Assembly: GCA_036873755.1 (NCBI GenBank)
Contig: JAVTVY010018870.1
Span: forward strand, 1 to 64,000
DNA from: Hanleya hanleyi
Taxonomy: Eukaryota > Mollusca > Polyplacophora > Lepidopleurida > Hanleyidae
Length of the DNA: 64,000 bases
Direction: 5' to 3'
The notes beneath the pieces are model-generated. The model saw only the letters and a list, made by a program, of their open reading frames with translations, did no database searches and was not told where the DNA came from. Position 1 is the stretch's first letter. Every line of letters begins with the position of its first letter. Position numbers and translations under genes: made by a program. This document shows positions 30,865-43,384 of this stretch, in pieces.

Positions 30865-31680
30865 CCGGGGTAAAAGCGTTCGGTATCGGCTTATTTTCGT
30901 TTAGTTTGACCTAACGAGACGCGAACGAAACTAAATGTACACGCATTACAAACGCGTTCCTCACAATTACAGGAAACGAAACGCTTTCAATATCGCTTAT
31001 GATGCCATAAATATTTCGTTTATCAGAACTCGTTTCCTTTATCAAACGCGCTTTCCTTTATCGAAACGAGTTTATAAACGCGTATCATGAACGCGTTTTC
31101 CCTTTCGTTCAAATCGTGCAAACCAGACCAAGAAGCCAACGTGTCGGGGCTTTCCACAGCCGCTATTATTATTCCATGCGCTATGAAATAAACATCTGTG
31201 GCGTATATTTTAATATGTGTAAATGCTTATCCTTGAGTTTGCTAATTTGCGGTAAAAACCCTGTAGTCTACTCATTATGTATCTCGTGTGAGTCGAGCAT
31301 CCATCTTGAGAGGGTCGCATCGTTGTGTATTGCCACGAACTTGTCGCCCGAACCAATAGTTGCGCGTTTTTTATTTCGCCTACGGTTGTTGCCTTATTGG
31401 TTGAAGAAGCGGGGTTGGGGGCATTCCTTGTACAAATATATAGCACCGACCAAACCGTATATACCATCGACGAAGCAAACGTATGGACGGTAATGTTAAT
31501 TTAATAACAACAATAAAACGCGTTTCGAACACATTCGCAAAAGGATAAAATGAACCTACGAATAACGCGTTCTTTGAGAAGCATACGAAACGAATATAAA
31601 ACGCGTTTAGAACGCTATGGAAACGAGTTTCAAGGGCTAATAACGATATTATACGTGAAAACGCCGGACACCGAACGTTA
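30865..31680 (-). mobile_element. Non-autonomous DNA transposon, copy B (ACGCGT-rich)
   Basis: An inverted relative of 1231-2032. The left end, TACCGGGGTAAAAGCGTTCG, matches copy A's terminus with several changes; the right part ends near GCCGGACACCGAACG and lacks the outermost bases. ACGCGT cores recur at both sides, and the interior CGTGTCGGGGCTTTCCACAG matches copy A in complement. The 125-codon frame at 31116-31493 has no known motif. Confidence 0.7.
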
Positions 31681-31681
31681 A

Positions 31682-31918
31682 AACAATCATTGCACAGTCA
31701 TGTTGTCGAAACAGCAGAATTATACGTCCAGGTTGAACACATTGACGACTTTGTCGAAACGTTTTATTCCTAACGGAATCAAGCCACAGCATATTGGTAA
31801 CGTGATGTGACCTTTGTGTATTAGCTGAGTGCTTCTGCTCGTATGTTTCTATACTAAAAGAAATATAGAAGTTTAGTAATATACCACTAACCAGAAAGAA
31901 GACGAAGAGAGGCCTGAA
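31682..31918 (-). CDS. Possible signal-anchor exon (uncertain)
   Basis: After an acceptor-like CTTATTTCAG on the minus strand, an open frame encodes a hydrophobic segment (LFVFFLVSGILLNFYISF) and then a polar stretch (ETYEQKHSANTQRSHHV). This resembles the N-terminal anchor of a type II Golgi protein. No ATG was found in frame, and copy B of the transposon abuts the 3' side. It may be chance. Confidence 0.2.
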
Positions 31919-31972
31919 ATAAGTCACCACGTTGACAAACCGCTCATAAATAGTCTGAAGAGGGTACCACCT

Positions 31973-32131
31973 AGGGTCGATACTTGGTGTAAGTACGCAT
32001 TGTTGAGGCTTTTGTTGGGGCTTTTGTGCAGCTGAAAAGGGTCACGTCTAGACGCATTGTTGAGCTCAGACAGGCTATTGTAGGCTTTGTCTTGTGCGTT
32101 CTTACACCAAGTATAAACCGTACCTAGATTG
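31973..32131. mobile_element. About 160-bp MITE-like inverted repeat
   Basis: CGATACTTGGTGTAAGTACG at the left pairs with TTCTTACACCAAGTATAAAC at the right, an imperfect inverted repeat of about 28 bp. Target duplication unclear. Confidence 0.5.
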
Positions 32132-32462
32132 ACCTACAGCATGTACAATAAGCCACAGTGGTAAGAAATCGCACACTCTGACTCATACACCGTTAACCGG
32201 AAATGAGACGTACAGAATACAATAAACCCTTCTGGCGAGAGACCACACTAATGCTCTCTGGCCAGAAAGGCGGCACAAACAGACAAAAAGATAAGTCATA
32301 CATTGTACGAAACCGTACATATTCTCACCCAGCTCATGGATAGTGTGAAAGGGATAGCTAGATTGACCTACAAGACGGACACCTTGCGAGTTGGACCTAA
32401 ATATAGTACAGTAAGTTTCATCTCTCTGGTTCAAGGGATAACGAAAATATTCTTTACATCGG

Positions 32463-33055
32463 TTATATTGTAAATTTCCAGTAATCCTCCATATAACCAG
32501 TAAACGGGCACAGAGAACATCTGTGTGGTTTCTCAGCAGTATGAGTTCGATCCTGTCTCTTGATGGCTGCTTTGTGAGCAGTGCTATACGGACATAATGA
32601 ACGCCTGTATGGTTTCTCTCCAGCATGAATCCGTATGTGTATCTTAAGGTCCCCTTTCTGAGCAGCGCTACGCGGACACAAAGAACATTTGTATGGTTTC
32701 TCACCGTTGTGAGTCCGTTCATGTCTCTGAAGGTGTCCTTTGTTAGCTCTGCTGTACGGGCACATGGAACATTTGTATGGTTTCTCACCAGTATGAGTCC
32801 GTCTGTGTATCTTAAGGTCTCTTTTGAGGGAAGCGCTAAACGGACACAAAGAACATCTATATGGTGTCTCACCAGTATGATTGCGTACGCGTCTTTGAAG
32901 GCCTCTTTGTGAGCAGTGCTATACGGGCACAAAGAATATCTATATGGTTTCTCACCAGTATGAATGCGTACGTGTATCTTAAGGTCGCCTTTCTAGACAG
33001 CGCTATATGGGCATTTAGTGCATTTGTATGGTTTCTCCTCAGTGTGAGTCCGTTT
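32463..33055 (-). pseudogene. C2H2 zinc-finger pseudogene (about six fingers)
   Basis: The lower part (32463-32849) is an open frame with about four fingers of the type CPYSRANKGHLQRHERTH joined by GEKPYKCS linkers; some have lost zinc ligands (RRSLCPYS, KRQDRTH). Upstream, fingers continue but with an in-frame stop (GCTGTCTAGAAAGGC in complement, near 32995) and a frameshift near 32865. C2H2 fingers bind DNA; this array appears dead. No promoter or SET domain lies next to it. Confidence 0.85.
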
Positions 33056-33567
33056 ATTGGAGCGATATGCAAGGGGTGGGAAGATTGACATCTGATGACT
33101 AAAAAAAACCATATGACTCTACAGAAAAGCATCCCTCGGCACCCAACATTCAGACCCGAGAATACGGTGGATTCTCGGACGTAACCTTAGTATCTCAGCC
33201 GCCCTTTTATTGGGACTGTTCATGTGGAGACTATGAAGTATCCACACGGTCACTAGCACCGACTTAAGCGAAATTAGATACGCTAGCCCGGGAGCTGTGA
33301 TGACAGATCAGCTCAAACAACGCATCTGATCTTAATGGATGAAGATCGCGGACGTCTGATGAAATAAACGCCTCAACATGGGGTAAACCTGGTAAATGCA
33401 AGAATACCCAGAGAAACTAACCTGTAATGCCCGACGTCGTACGGCTTAAATTTCCCACCAAAACAATAAACCTACATCTATTTGTCGAGAGACATGTAGA
33501 GGGCCGGCCTCGGGGACTAACAGTCCACCAGCGGAATCCCACCATATACTGGTAATAGATTGTCTTC

Positions 33568-33655
33568 ATGTCTCTGAAGGTGTCCTTTTTTCGCTGTGCA
33601 ATACGGGCACAACGAACAGTTGTATGGGTTCTGACCAGTATGATCCGCCAGGTCT
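33568..33655 (-). pseudogene. Isolated zinc-finger remnant
   Basis: On the minus strand one finger is legible (NPYNCSLCPYCTAKKGHLQRH). It resembles those at 32463-33055 and is separated from them by 500 bp of unrelated sequence, suggesting an insertion or decay within one ancestral array. Confidence 0.75.
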
Positions 33656-35902
33656 TTTAACGCCCCTTTCCATGCAGTTCTACGTGAGCAGAAATATATT
33701 TATTATTGGAACGGAGCTCGAATTGATATGCTAATGCGCGAATAGGCGCCGTGGAATAAGAATTGGCTAATCTGACTGGGTATGTCATGATAATGTGCAA
33801 CAGGCAAATGAGGTTAGGCGACGGAGAGATAACATATAAAAGAGGCTTGTGTGAATGGGGTCTTCATCGAAGCCCAGCCAGCTCTAACCGCGCGTACTAG
33901 TAGTATACCATTTATTCACACATTTCTGTGCCTGTTCACGTTTACAGCATACAATCACCATATACCGGTAGCTTGCCCGTCGAGTTTCCATCGTGACTGG
34001 TCATCTCACACTGGAGAGCGAATATACTTGCCGACAGGTGTCTTTTCTGACGTCGTTTATTGGATCGAGAAAGTTCATTGCTGGTCGCAAAATATGGATA
34101 AGTATTTCTCTTATTACGGCATTTTTTTATTATGTTTTGGATTCTAAGCATTTGTTTTATTCGACTTATTATGTTTCGTTCATTTTTCCAATTCACACCC
34201 ATTACATGTTATAATCTACCAACTGAGCAGTTTTGTTTCCTGTGTCTGACGCCGAATGCGTAACATGGCGTTGGATTTGGCCAAGAGCTTTTTAGTCCTT
34301 GTTAGATTACCTGCGTGATTACTGTATTTTGATCCATTTCTAGCTAATCGAACCAGTTCACAGTATGATCTAGTGGTTCCATAATCAATTTTCTTTGGTG
34401 TGGCGTATAGCGGGGCCCGAGCCGAGTATGGTCATTTGGACGTTGATAGTGAAATTTAACGTCGTCTTGCATGAAGCGTTTCCTTTTTGGCAGACTGTAC
34501 TGAACAGCAGGCCTTACATGAAGTTCGCTCCAAGAGAGGATGTTGTTTCCTGTACCGATATCTTTACATCGTGGCTTAGCCCCGTTACCAGAGACAGTAT
34601 GATCCGATAAGTAATAGTTATCGCCTGAGACAGAGGGGTTCATGCTGAATGATGACCTCGGTATTCAAATCGGACTGGTGTGAGTGTTCATTCTGCATGT
34701 ACCCCGATGTCGAAGGCGATAAATAACTTACACAATGGCCGTATTGTGTAACACATCATGGTTGTTTCAGGGCAAACAACACATTTGCATACGAAACATA
34801 ACTTCCACAACCCGTTTGACTGGTCCGTAACTCTCACGTTATCGTTACAAAGATTTGTAACAAAAAGATATATGTAATTGATATATATATATACGTGTCA
34901 CAATCTACATTACGTGAAACGCATATGAAGCAAAATATGCAGACATACAAATTACATATCCCTATGTTCATACGAATGATCTCATACTATGCCTATAATT
35001 AAGGGAATGTCTGACAGAAATTCACGTTTACCGGTACACGTTTGACTTGTACCCACACATATACGTATGGCAGAAAATTGATGCGTGACGACATACAGAC
35101 TCGTCATATTTTGACTGCTTAGTCTGCAATCAACGCTCAGCAGGCGACAACCAAAGATTAGATCTATATTTGAGGCAGTCGCTGTTTTAATGTATGTATA
35201 TCAGAAGGCATATAGTGTAACGCTCACAAAAAGAAATTGTGACAGGATTCAGTGAAACTGCAGCAAGAATGCACGACCGCGACGACGCTGGTGTCACTCG
35301 ACAAGAAGGTATGTGACTGGCAGCAAAATAAACCAAAGTGTGATATTTACATGGCGTATTTCCATGCAGATCCTATAACGATACATGTAGCTTGTCACTC
35401 CAATAATGGTAAGTAATTCTGTATTTGACTGACATTTATCAAAGCTGACTTGTGATTTAGTGTTGCTCAATTGAGCCATCTTCGCATATCCAAGTCGAAC
35501 ACTATACGTGACGGAACGCTAGTGTAGCATTTAACTTGAAATGTGAAGATGAATTGAGCTTGTTTCTCGAAATTTCACTTGAAAGTTCGATATCAAAAGG
35601 CTTTTGTATCATTTTCATACGAGTTATCTCCCGTCGCACACTTATTTCTACATGAAAACCTGCTAATTCCTGAAGGCGACCAGGCGATTCACGCAGACGA
35701 ATGCCCATGCCAGACAAAGAAGTCAGTGTGTCTCTTGAAACTAGGGAGGTGTTCATGTCAAATATTACCCCGGATTTGATCGGCATGAACACCCGGTGCT
35801 TGCTACTTGAACACCGGGGCACAAGTGAAACCCATTGTGCGCCGGGTCATTACGGCAAAAGAAAAACCCCGGTTACACAATAGAGTCAGTGTGTAAGAAA
35901 AC
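33656..35902. other. Intergenic DNA, nothing recognised
   Basis: No gene supported. A short palindromic segment (GTGTTCATG... and complementary CATGAACACC) is visible near 35747-35790. Confidence 0.4.
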
Positions 35903-36106
35903 TTATTGTTCACATGGTGGTTTCATTGTTTTCTGCATAATGTAGTGCTGCGCATAGTCTTGTGGGTCATAGTATTGACCATCTAAATTCACGACATCGA
36001 CATACATAGGCCCTTTGCCATCTATGTGCCAGACGGCTTGCAATGTTTTGTCTTTATTGTTTTCATGACGTGTCCGACGTGTATTGCTTTTATTTTGATC
36101 AGACAT
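35903..36106 (-). CDS. Small hypothetical protein (67 aa)
   Basis: The product has a protein-like composition: a basic, polar N-terminus (MSDQNKSNTRRTRHENNKDK) and then an aromatic-rich region (VWHIDGKGPMYVDVVNLDGQ, YYDPQDYAQHYI). A TATATA tract lies 50-65 nt before the ATG. It lies 140 bp from a foldback transposon. No family recognised; it could be part of a larger mobile element or a genuine small gene. Confidence 0.35.
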   Translation of the reverse strand: MSDQNKSNTRRTRHENNKDKTLQAVWHIDGKGPMYVDVVNLDGQYYDPQDYAQHYIMQKTMKPPCEQ

Positions 36107-36244
36107 ACAACCTGGTGCTATGTTAGTTGAGCGTGACCTGTTGTCAGATGTGTACTGTATATATAATATATAAAAAATCTTTTATATATAATATCTGTTC
36201 ATAACCTGATATATCCGGTTTCCGTAATTAAATACGGTTTCCTG

Positions 36245-36598
36245 TATGGCAAGCCGTTTTGGTATTTATTTCTTTATTTTTGATATCAAAAATTCTTTTT
36301 TTTTATATCAAAAATAAATGTGTGCCGTTTTGGTATTTAATCGGATGATTGTTGATATCAAACATAGAGGACCACTTACACCAAAACAGAAATAATGCGC
36401 TCTCCCTGCGAAGCCGTAACCAAAATCAGTGGGCAAATGACCTTCAACCGTAGATAGCGGTTCATTGTAGAACTGTACCGGAAATTTTTTATATCCAAAA
36501 TAGTATTTTTGATATAAAAAATAAACTTATTTTTGATATCAGAATAAGAATTTTTGATATCAAAAATAAAGGAATAAATACCAAAACGGCTTGCCATA
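36245..36598. mobile_element. 354-bp foldback element with TATGG ends and 6-bp duplication
   Basis: The ends are TATGGCAAGCCGTTTTGG and its complement, with inverted homology extending about 50 bp. TTCCTG flanks both sides (36239-36244 and 36599-36604). The interior has several copies of the palindrome TTTTTGATATCAAAAA or degraded forms. Ends and duplication size match the 10.86-kb element at 5157-16014, so both may use the same transposase type. Confidence 0.8.
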
Positions 36599-36604
36599 TT
36601 CCTG

Positions 36605-38900
36605 TACCGACATTGCCCACTACTGATAGACAGAGAAAATATGATCCAGATATAATCCATTGTGCTGGTGTGTTCAACACATTCTTCGATGTTTCCACTA
36701 ACTTCGGATTTTATTTCCACGAAGGACCAGTGTTAATTAGAGCCTGTGGATTAAAATGGGGCATTCAATTGCGTTGAAGCATCAACCTGTTGGTCAAAGT
36801 TAGATTTATTTTTGACGTTCGTCGCAAGTAACCAATGTCGTAAGCAAGAAATATCCTAGCTAGTCCCCAACGCGTTGAATGGAAGACTGGTCCACGTAAA
36901 GCGTAGGTTACGATCCTATTTTCTGCCATTATAGTGAATCTCCAGATGAAAACTTAAAAGAAGAAATCGTTATTTTATGTTCTGGTGTCTAAAGGTAATA
37001 ACCCAGGACAGTGGATGAAGTATACTGTCTTCACGGTCCTGTTTAGCTAGGTATTTATGCGGAAAATCGGTTAATAATTTATTTTTATTTCATCATTAAG
37101 TTTTAGAGTGACGCACATGTAGGTCAGTGTGGTAAGTAAATGAGTTCTTTGTTGTTGATGGTTAACGGCTATATTAAATTGGTTTATTACGTAATTGTTT
37201 AACAACAGTAGTATAATGAGCTCCTCCACGTAATTGTAATTCTATGCACGAGCTTTACTTTACAGCATATATCAGTTAGTATTTCTAATGGTTTTTATGA
37301 ACAATCGAATAAACAAATTCAAATAGCACAAACAATTTTATATAAACTGATGTGAGAATAATTGAATATCCATATTTGTAGGTAGTTCTTCTCGGCTGAA
37401 TTTCATTATTTTTAACTTGGTAAACTGTTGCTGCAATTGTGCGATCTGTTTTTGTTTATGGAAAATAATACTCCACGATTGATAGTGTTTTTTGGCTGGC
37501 CGCGTTTGAGAAGAGTAGTGACTGTGTTCGAAGCTGTGAAACGACAGGTTTTGAAGGCTTTGCCGTCTATTCGCCAGTACTTGGCAGTGTTGGGAGAGCC
37601 ATGCTCTCGGCTTGAAAAACTTCACATGGAATCTCCGTGGTGAATATTATCAAATGATGACAGAGCCAGTACAGTTTGGATGATACTGGCGATAATTTCA
37701 TGTTTGTAGACCTATTTTGATCAGCTGTATAGATTTTAAGATGTGAGAGATTTTTTTACCGAGCAGCCAGTTTAGATCTTTTTAATCGAATGAGGGAAGA
37801 TTTGATTTTAAATATTTGAGAGCTACCGGTTTATTTTAAAAAAAGTATGCAACAGGTCTTGTGTGTGGTCAATCAATTTACGATTGTTTACTTACCTTAT
37901 TGCTGAATGTGACGTTAAATCGCTCTCGTGTTTTTAATAGGTATCGAGTAGGATCTGATATTTTGCTATTTTGAAAGTCTGTTTCCATGTTGATTTAGAC
38001 CGATCATGTGGCTTTCTTAGTGGCAAGATCATTCTTTGCATGACGCGCGATCGGTGTCTTGACAAAAAGACTGAAAATGTAAAAAAAAACAAAAAAACAT
38101 GAAAACGTATCACTGGCTTGCAGGCATTCTAGATTGTTTTGAAACTGAATTTTGGAACAGAAACGCTAAAATCAATGTTTCCGCTGAAAAATCTACCTGT
38201 AATCAGTATGATAAATGCGCGATGACATTGCTAAATCATTGTCGAATGTGGCGCGGATTCAACTCGTTCTTCACTTCAATTAACTCCCATTTTGTGGAGA
38301 GGAGTAGTTAGGATCACACGCCTCATCAACACGATGCGATCTCGTCGTCGGAATGTGATACAGTATTTTAACGAATATTGGCCGTCGAGACATCCAGTGA
38401 ACATGTTGAATGTGTGAGGAAATGAACATTTGCCATTGAAAAATCTGGTTGAATCTGTGTAATTTTTAAAAAGTTCCAGTTTGCGCATGCTCATTAGAGC
38501 ACAACTGCAGCTACAGGATAATCCTCGATACACCGCGTCGGCTTGATTACTGGGATAGTGTATGCAAAATTTCATCGCGATCGGGCAAATATCTTGGGAC
38601 ATCAAAAAACGCTTTGGGGGAACCTACTTTTGTTGCACTGTTTATATAAATAGCAATAGAATAAATGTTTTGTTTTCTAATGTGATAGAAGGCAGATGAA
38701 CGGCACGGCGGTCAGTTATATATTTCATTTTGACAATGTCCCTTGGAGAAATTAAGTAAAGAAATCATGCAAATAGTGATGAAACTTTTGAAAGATCTGC
38801 ATGGACATAATTTTATGTCGATGAAAAGCAGCCGAATGGCGGTTGACGGCTTAATGGTAGTCAGATATATTTTATTGTTCCACTTTCTGATGAGAGGAGC
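36605..38900. other. Intergenic DNA, nothing recognised
   Basis: No gene supported. Short frames have no motif or context. Confidence 0.45.
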
Positions 38901-38904
38901 TGCC

Positions 38905-39256
38905 GAATTGCAGCAAACAGCCCAAACCGCCGAATGGCAGCAAACCGCCGAATGGCCGCAAACAGCCGAATGGCAGCAAACCCCCCAAACCGCCGAATGG
39001 CAGCAATCCGCCGAATGGCAGCAATCCGCCGAATGGCAACAACCAGCCGAATGGCAGCAAACAGCCCAAACCGTCGAATGGCAGCAAACCGCCGAATGGC
39101 GGCAAACAGCCGAATGGCAGCAAACAGTCCAAACCGCCGAATGGCAGCAAACCGCCGAATGTCAGGAAACAGCCGAATGGCAGCAAACAGCCCAAACCGC
39201 CGAACGACAGCAAACCGCCTAATAGCAGCAAAACAGAATGGCAGCAAACCGCCGAA
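38905..39256. repeat. 18/27-bp minisatellite
   Basis: Tandem units of CAGCAAACCGCCGAATGG (18 bp) alternate with 27-bp variants that insert about nine bases (CAGCCCAAA). Unit lengths in multiples of nine keep all plus-strand frames and two minus frames open, so the long frames here (for example 38743-39222) are a by-product. The translated repeat would be AEWQQT-like. No evidence of a gene around it. Confidence 0.9.
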
Positions 39257-40596
39257 TGTATTTATTTTAGATTGGGTATATGGAGGTACAGAGATGTTCA
39301 AATGTATAGGGTGTATGATGGTGTACAGACTTCCAATGCAGCAAAGCAAAGAAACAAGACCTGGACAATGTGATTGATGGTCAATAAGGTTGTGAAAAAG
39401 CGTCTATCTTTTTTTATTCGCAAGATGTAAATTAGCCCGTTCGACAATTCAGATTTGAAAAATATATATACATGTAATGTGAACTCGAGTTATACATGAA
39501 TGTATGAATTTAATTTGTGAACCACATTTTGTAGCATTATCCACAAGATAACTGTCTGTCTTCTTACATAATATATTACGGTTTCATTGGTGGATGGGAA
39601 GCATCTTCATTTGGTTACCGGGTTTTCAAAATATTTGCCTCCTCGCCAATTTACTGATTTAGAATGAGTAAAGTTTCCCTCAACAACAAGTAAAAGTGGC
39701 AATACATTACTCCATAGTGTCTTGTAGCCATGCTTTATAGAACCTGTTTGTTCAAAACATGTAACTATGTTGTTTTCCTTTGATCGGTCTCTGGTGTATT
39801 TAAATGTTTTGGGGTCTTGTGTGTATGGTACCAATATTTGTATTTCTGGGCTTTTGAATTTCACAGATCGAGTGCTAAATCCTAACAGAAAAAGAGTAGC
39901 AGTTTCTTTATATATACATGTACAAGACCTACTTTATGCATTGCTAAAGTTAAGCCATACCGTGCTGAGTAAACGGGTCCATCTGCCCAGTAATCTGAAC
40001 TGGACCATAAACCTCTTAACTGCTGGCCAAGAGCCACATTTGAGTGATATTTGATGGCTGCCCCTCTAACCACACTTCAAGATATATCTTAATGTGCATT
40101 TCAAGTCACCCACAAGTCATGCACAAGATGGGGGTGAAATTGAGCAAGCCAGAACCGGAGACCTGGCGGTATGACGATTTTGGTCCTCCATGGTTTACAT
40201 GGAAGGCAGCTGGTACGGTCGAAGGCCTGAGATTGGGTTATATATTCCTCTCAGATTTCGTACAAGCTGTCAGACCTTCTGGATTCAGGTGAATACTATC
40301 CGCCTTCAGGTGGGATCTGACTTTAATACTAGAATTGTCACTGAAAGTCAAGCACCCCCTAATATGATTAATAACCACCAATGTTAAGGTTTAGCCTGTG
40401 GTTGGTATGATAATAATGATGGCCCAACAAATGGTGGAGAACGTCCTTCATGGAAAGTGACACGAAAAAATTTCATGGGAAGCATGTGAAAAAGGGAACC
40501 CACGAATTTTCCCAAATGCAGTTTGTGCACGCCTCCTATTTCGGAATTTAATGTGCATGGGTTGCAATATTCAATCATTATCTGTCACCATGGCAT
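39257..40596. other. Intergenic DNA, nothing recognised
   Basis: No supported gene or repeat boundary. Confidence 0.4.
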
Positions 40597-41655
40597 GAAG
40601 GACATCAGATGCACAGAGATGGTAAATTATTGGTATCCATTCAACCGGTATGCCCTTTAAAGCAACTGGTCGTCAACTCTGTATCAACTACAGTTATGAG
40701 CCGTCTGCTGAGGAAACAAGGAAACCAATTAGATGAAGGATCGTCCACGTTCCGGACGACCCCGGGTGATATCACATCAAGACAGGGCATTTCTGAGGCT
40801 AATTCGACGAGATCCATTCGCCACAAGTACTGTTCTGAAGAACCTCTGGTTACCAAATTGTCGTTTCTCCACGAGAACGGTCGGGAATCGCCTAGGAAGT
40901 GCCAGGTATCTGTCCAGAAGGGTCAAGAAACGTCCTCTCCTGAGTGATCATCACCAACGAGAACGTTTTGCTTGGTGTATAGCACGACACCGCATGAATC
41001 TGAAGAGTTGGCGAAGAATTCATTGGTCGGATGAAAGCCGGTTCCTTCATGTAACCGATTAACACGTGAGAGTTTGAAGGCAGCCAAATACAGCGTATAC
41101 ACCAAGAAACATCAAACCGACAGTTGCCTTTGGTGTGTGTGGGGGAGGGGGGATGGGGGGCGGTTCAGCAATGGTGTGGGGGCTTCAGCAATGGTGTGGG
41201 GCTGTCTCTCATGACTTAAGCTTGACATGGTAAAAATACGTCGGAATCTTAATGGCGATCAGTACATCTAGGATGTCATTGACCCAGCTGTTGTCCCCCA
41301 TTTTGATAACCATCCTCTAGCTACCAGACCTGTGTTTATGGATGACAGCGCTATATCGAATCGTTCTCGTGCAGGGACATCGTTCATCCAGAATAATGCA
41401 GTGACTTCTCTTCCTTGACCCGCCAGGAGTCCTGATCTGAATTCTCTGGAGCATTTTTGGGACATTCTTGGGCGCTGAATAAAAGTATGTGAACCTCCAG
41501 TACAAAATCTGCGTGAGTTGGAAGCAGCTTTGCACCAGGAATGGCGACAGTTTCGTACATGTATGAAACGGATACGATGATTGACTGGGGAATGCGACGC
41601 TGGGTAGAGGCAGTTATCCAAGCACGTGAAGGATACACCAGATATTGAATTGGAA
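40597..41655 (+). pseudogene. Tc1/mariner-type transposase pseudogene
   Basis: The family cuts and pastes DNA at TA sites. Recognisable parts in order: DRPRSGRPRVISHQDR (about 40736-40783), the HWSDESRF motif with the first catalytic Asp (near 41020), FMDDSAIS (41335) and PDLNSLEHFWDIL (near 41430-41465). The spacing of the last two acidic residues is 34, as in DD34E Tc1 elements. The frame is broken by at least one frameshift between 41062 and 41335 and an in-frame TGA at 41416-41418. TIRs were not located. Confidence 0.85.
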
Positions 41656-43384
41656 AGCTTTCCCTTGTTACAAATGACGCTTTTGTCCATTCATATTCAA
41701 ACCATGTTACCTGGTTGACTCTCCAGCTCCATACTTGTAACGGGTATCATTTTTAGCTCGAACAGTTGCTTTTGTGGTACGCCAGTGCTTTCATTAAAAT
41801 GATAAAGAAAACTCTTATTGTGTTTTCTCGTAGCCAGAACATGACCTTACATGCAGTTTTACAAACTTACTGTGCGTGTGTACACCCCTTATATCGACCA
41901 TTACATATACCTTTGTAAATGTTCATGGGTGTGCTCAACTTTTTTCCAAGTGTATACGTACCTATTGTGTCAAAACAGCATGACGATCGATAACATCAGT
42001 TTTGTCGACGCATTAAAAAACATGGGAGATGTAACGATGTTGCCAACAACATACGAATGGGTCTGCTATGCATTGGATCACGTGATCCACTAGCTTCACA
42101 TGTTTGGTCTTGATGAATTCACCTTTTCTTGTAGAGGTTTACTTAACTGACCAGAAGATGGTTTCATCTGAACATCAATATTTGAGTAAAAATTTTTATT
42201 TTATTTTTGCCTCCTAGAAAGACTTAGACACTGACAGGTGTACATTGTGCAACTTTTCACCCTAAAATCTTCTCTGAAATGTGCCAAAGTGAGTAAAATG
42301 AAGGATACATTTTCAAAATTTTCTGGCAGAGGAACCAAATGTAAAGGAAGGAATCTTTGCAGAATATCGGCCGTCGTAATGCAATCCAACACTTGGTGAT
42401 TCGCCGTAATACTCGATTTTCATGCAGCCAGACATGAAAACCTTCTACATTGCGAAGTGAAGAAGGAAAAGTTGTCGGGCACATGCGCGAGATCAGGAAG
42501 AATTAAAAATTCTTCACTAGGTATTCAGTGAGAACACCGCATGCAATAAGTGTTCAAGCTAGGTATATGTTTTCATGATAAATCACTAAGATGTTTCAAA
42601 GTAACCATGGTAACTGGCTAACAGCCTGTGCATTGTAATGCTGTATGCAGGCAACTGCAGATTCAAGTATGGTAGTAACAGGGTATCCTAGAGTCCATAA
42701 CATAAGGAGGCAGCCATTAAATATGTACATTTGGGGAGGTGGGAAGTGCAATTTTCCTAGAGAACTCTAGGTTGAATTCAGCATTGTTCCATGGATTCGA
42801 TGTTAAATTCGAGGCATATATACTATATGGAAGAGACGGTACATGTAAATTTCCCAGTATCTCTATGAACCCTGATTAAAAGAACAAGACAGAGCTGTGT
42901 TGATAGCTGTCAATAAATTGATGCATACATTTATTTTATCATGATTAGAAAAATGCTGGATATTCTGCCATTGGGCATATAGATACACACATGGTAATTT
43001 CATGACCTTCCTATTAAAATTGGAGAATTACATGTATGAAAATTTAACAAAAACAACTAATCCCCAAACATATGCTGTACACTGTCAAGTTTGATTCAAT
43101 GAGGAGAGAAATTGTGGAATGCCATTACATACCACCTAATTCATGCAGCAGATATATGTACATGCTATAATATTTCATTTTCACCCTACTCCATATTTAC
43201 ATGAGCAATGTTTGCTTAAAGCGAATGTTTTACAAGTCTGTCCAGCACAAGTTATTGAATCTAATTCATTCTTCAAGATCTATTTTCTCAAGTACGAGTA
43301 ATTCTGTTCCATTTGAAAAGTACTTCTGGCATATAAAACAATTGAAATTATTTGTTGCATTATATTTTGTATGATGCCTCAATG
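41656..43384. other. Intergenic DNA, nothing recognised
   Basis: No gene supported. AT-rich. Confidence 0.45.

Noticed and set aside
33163..33187. Hairpin CCGAGAAT/ATTCTCGG as a transposon end or RNA
   Set aside because: Only an 8-bp stem with no further support.
38905..39256. CRISPR array
   Set aside because: No unique spacers; a simple tandem repeat in an animal genome.
38743..39377. Repetitive proteins over the minisatellite on both strands
   Set aside because: Open only because the repeat unit is a multiple of three; no start context, domain or splice site.
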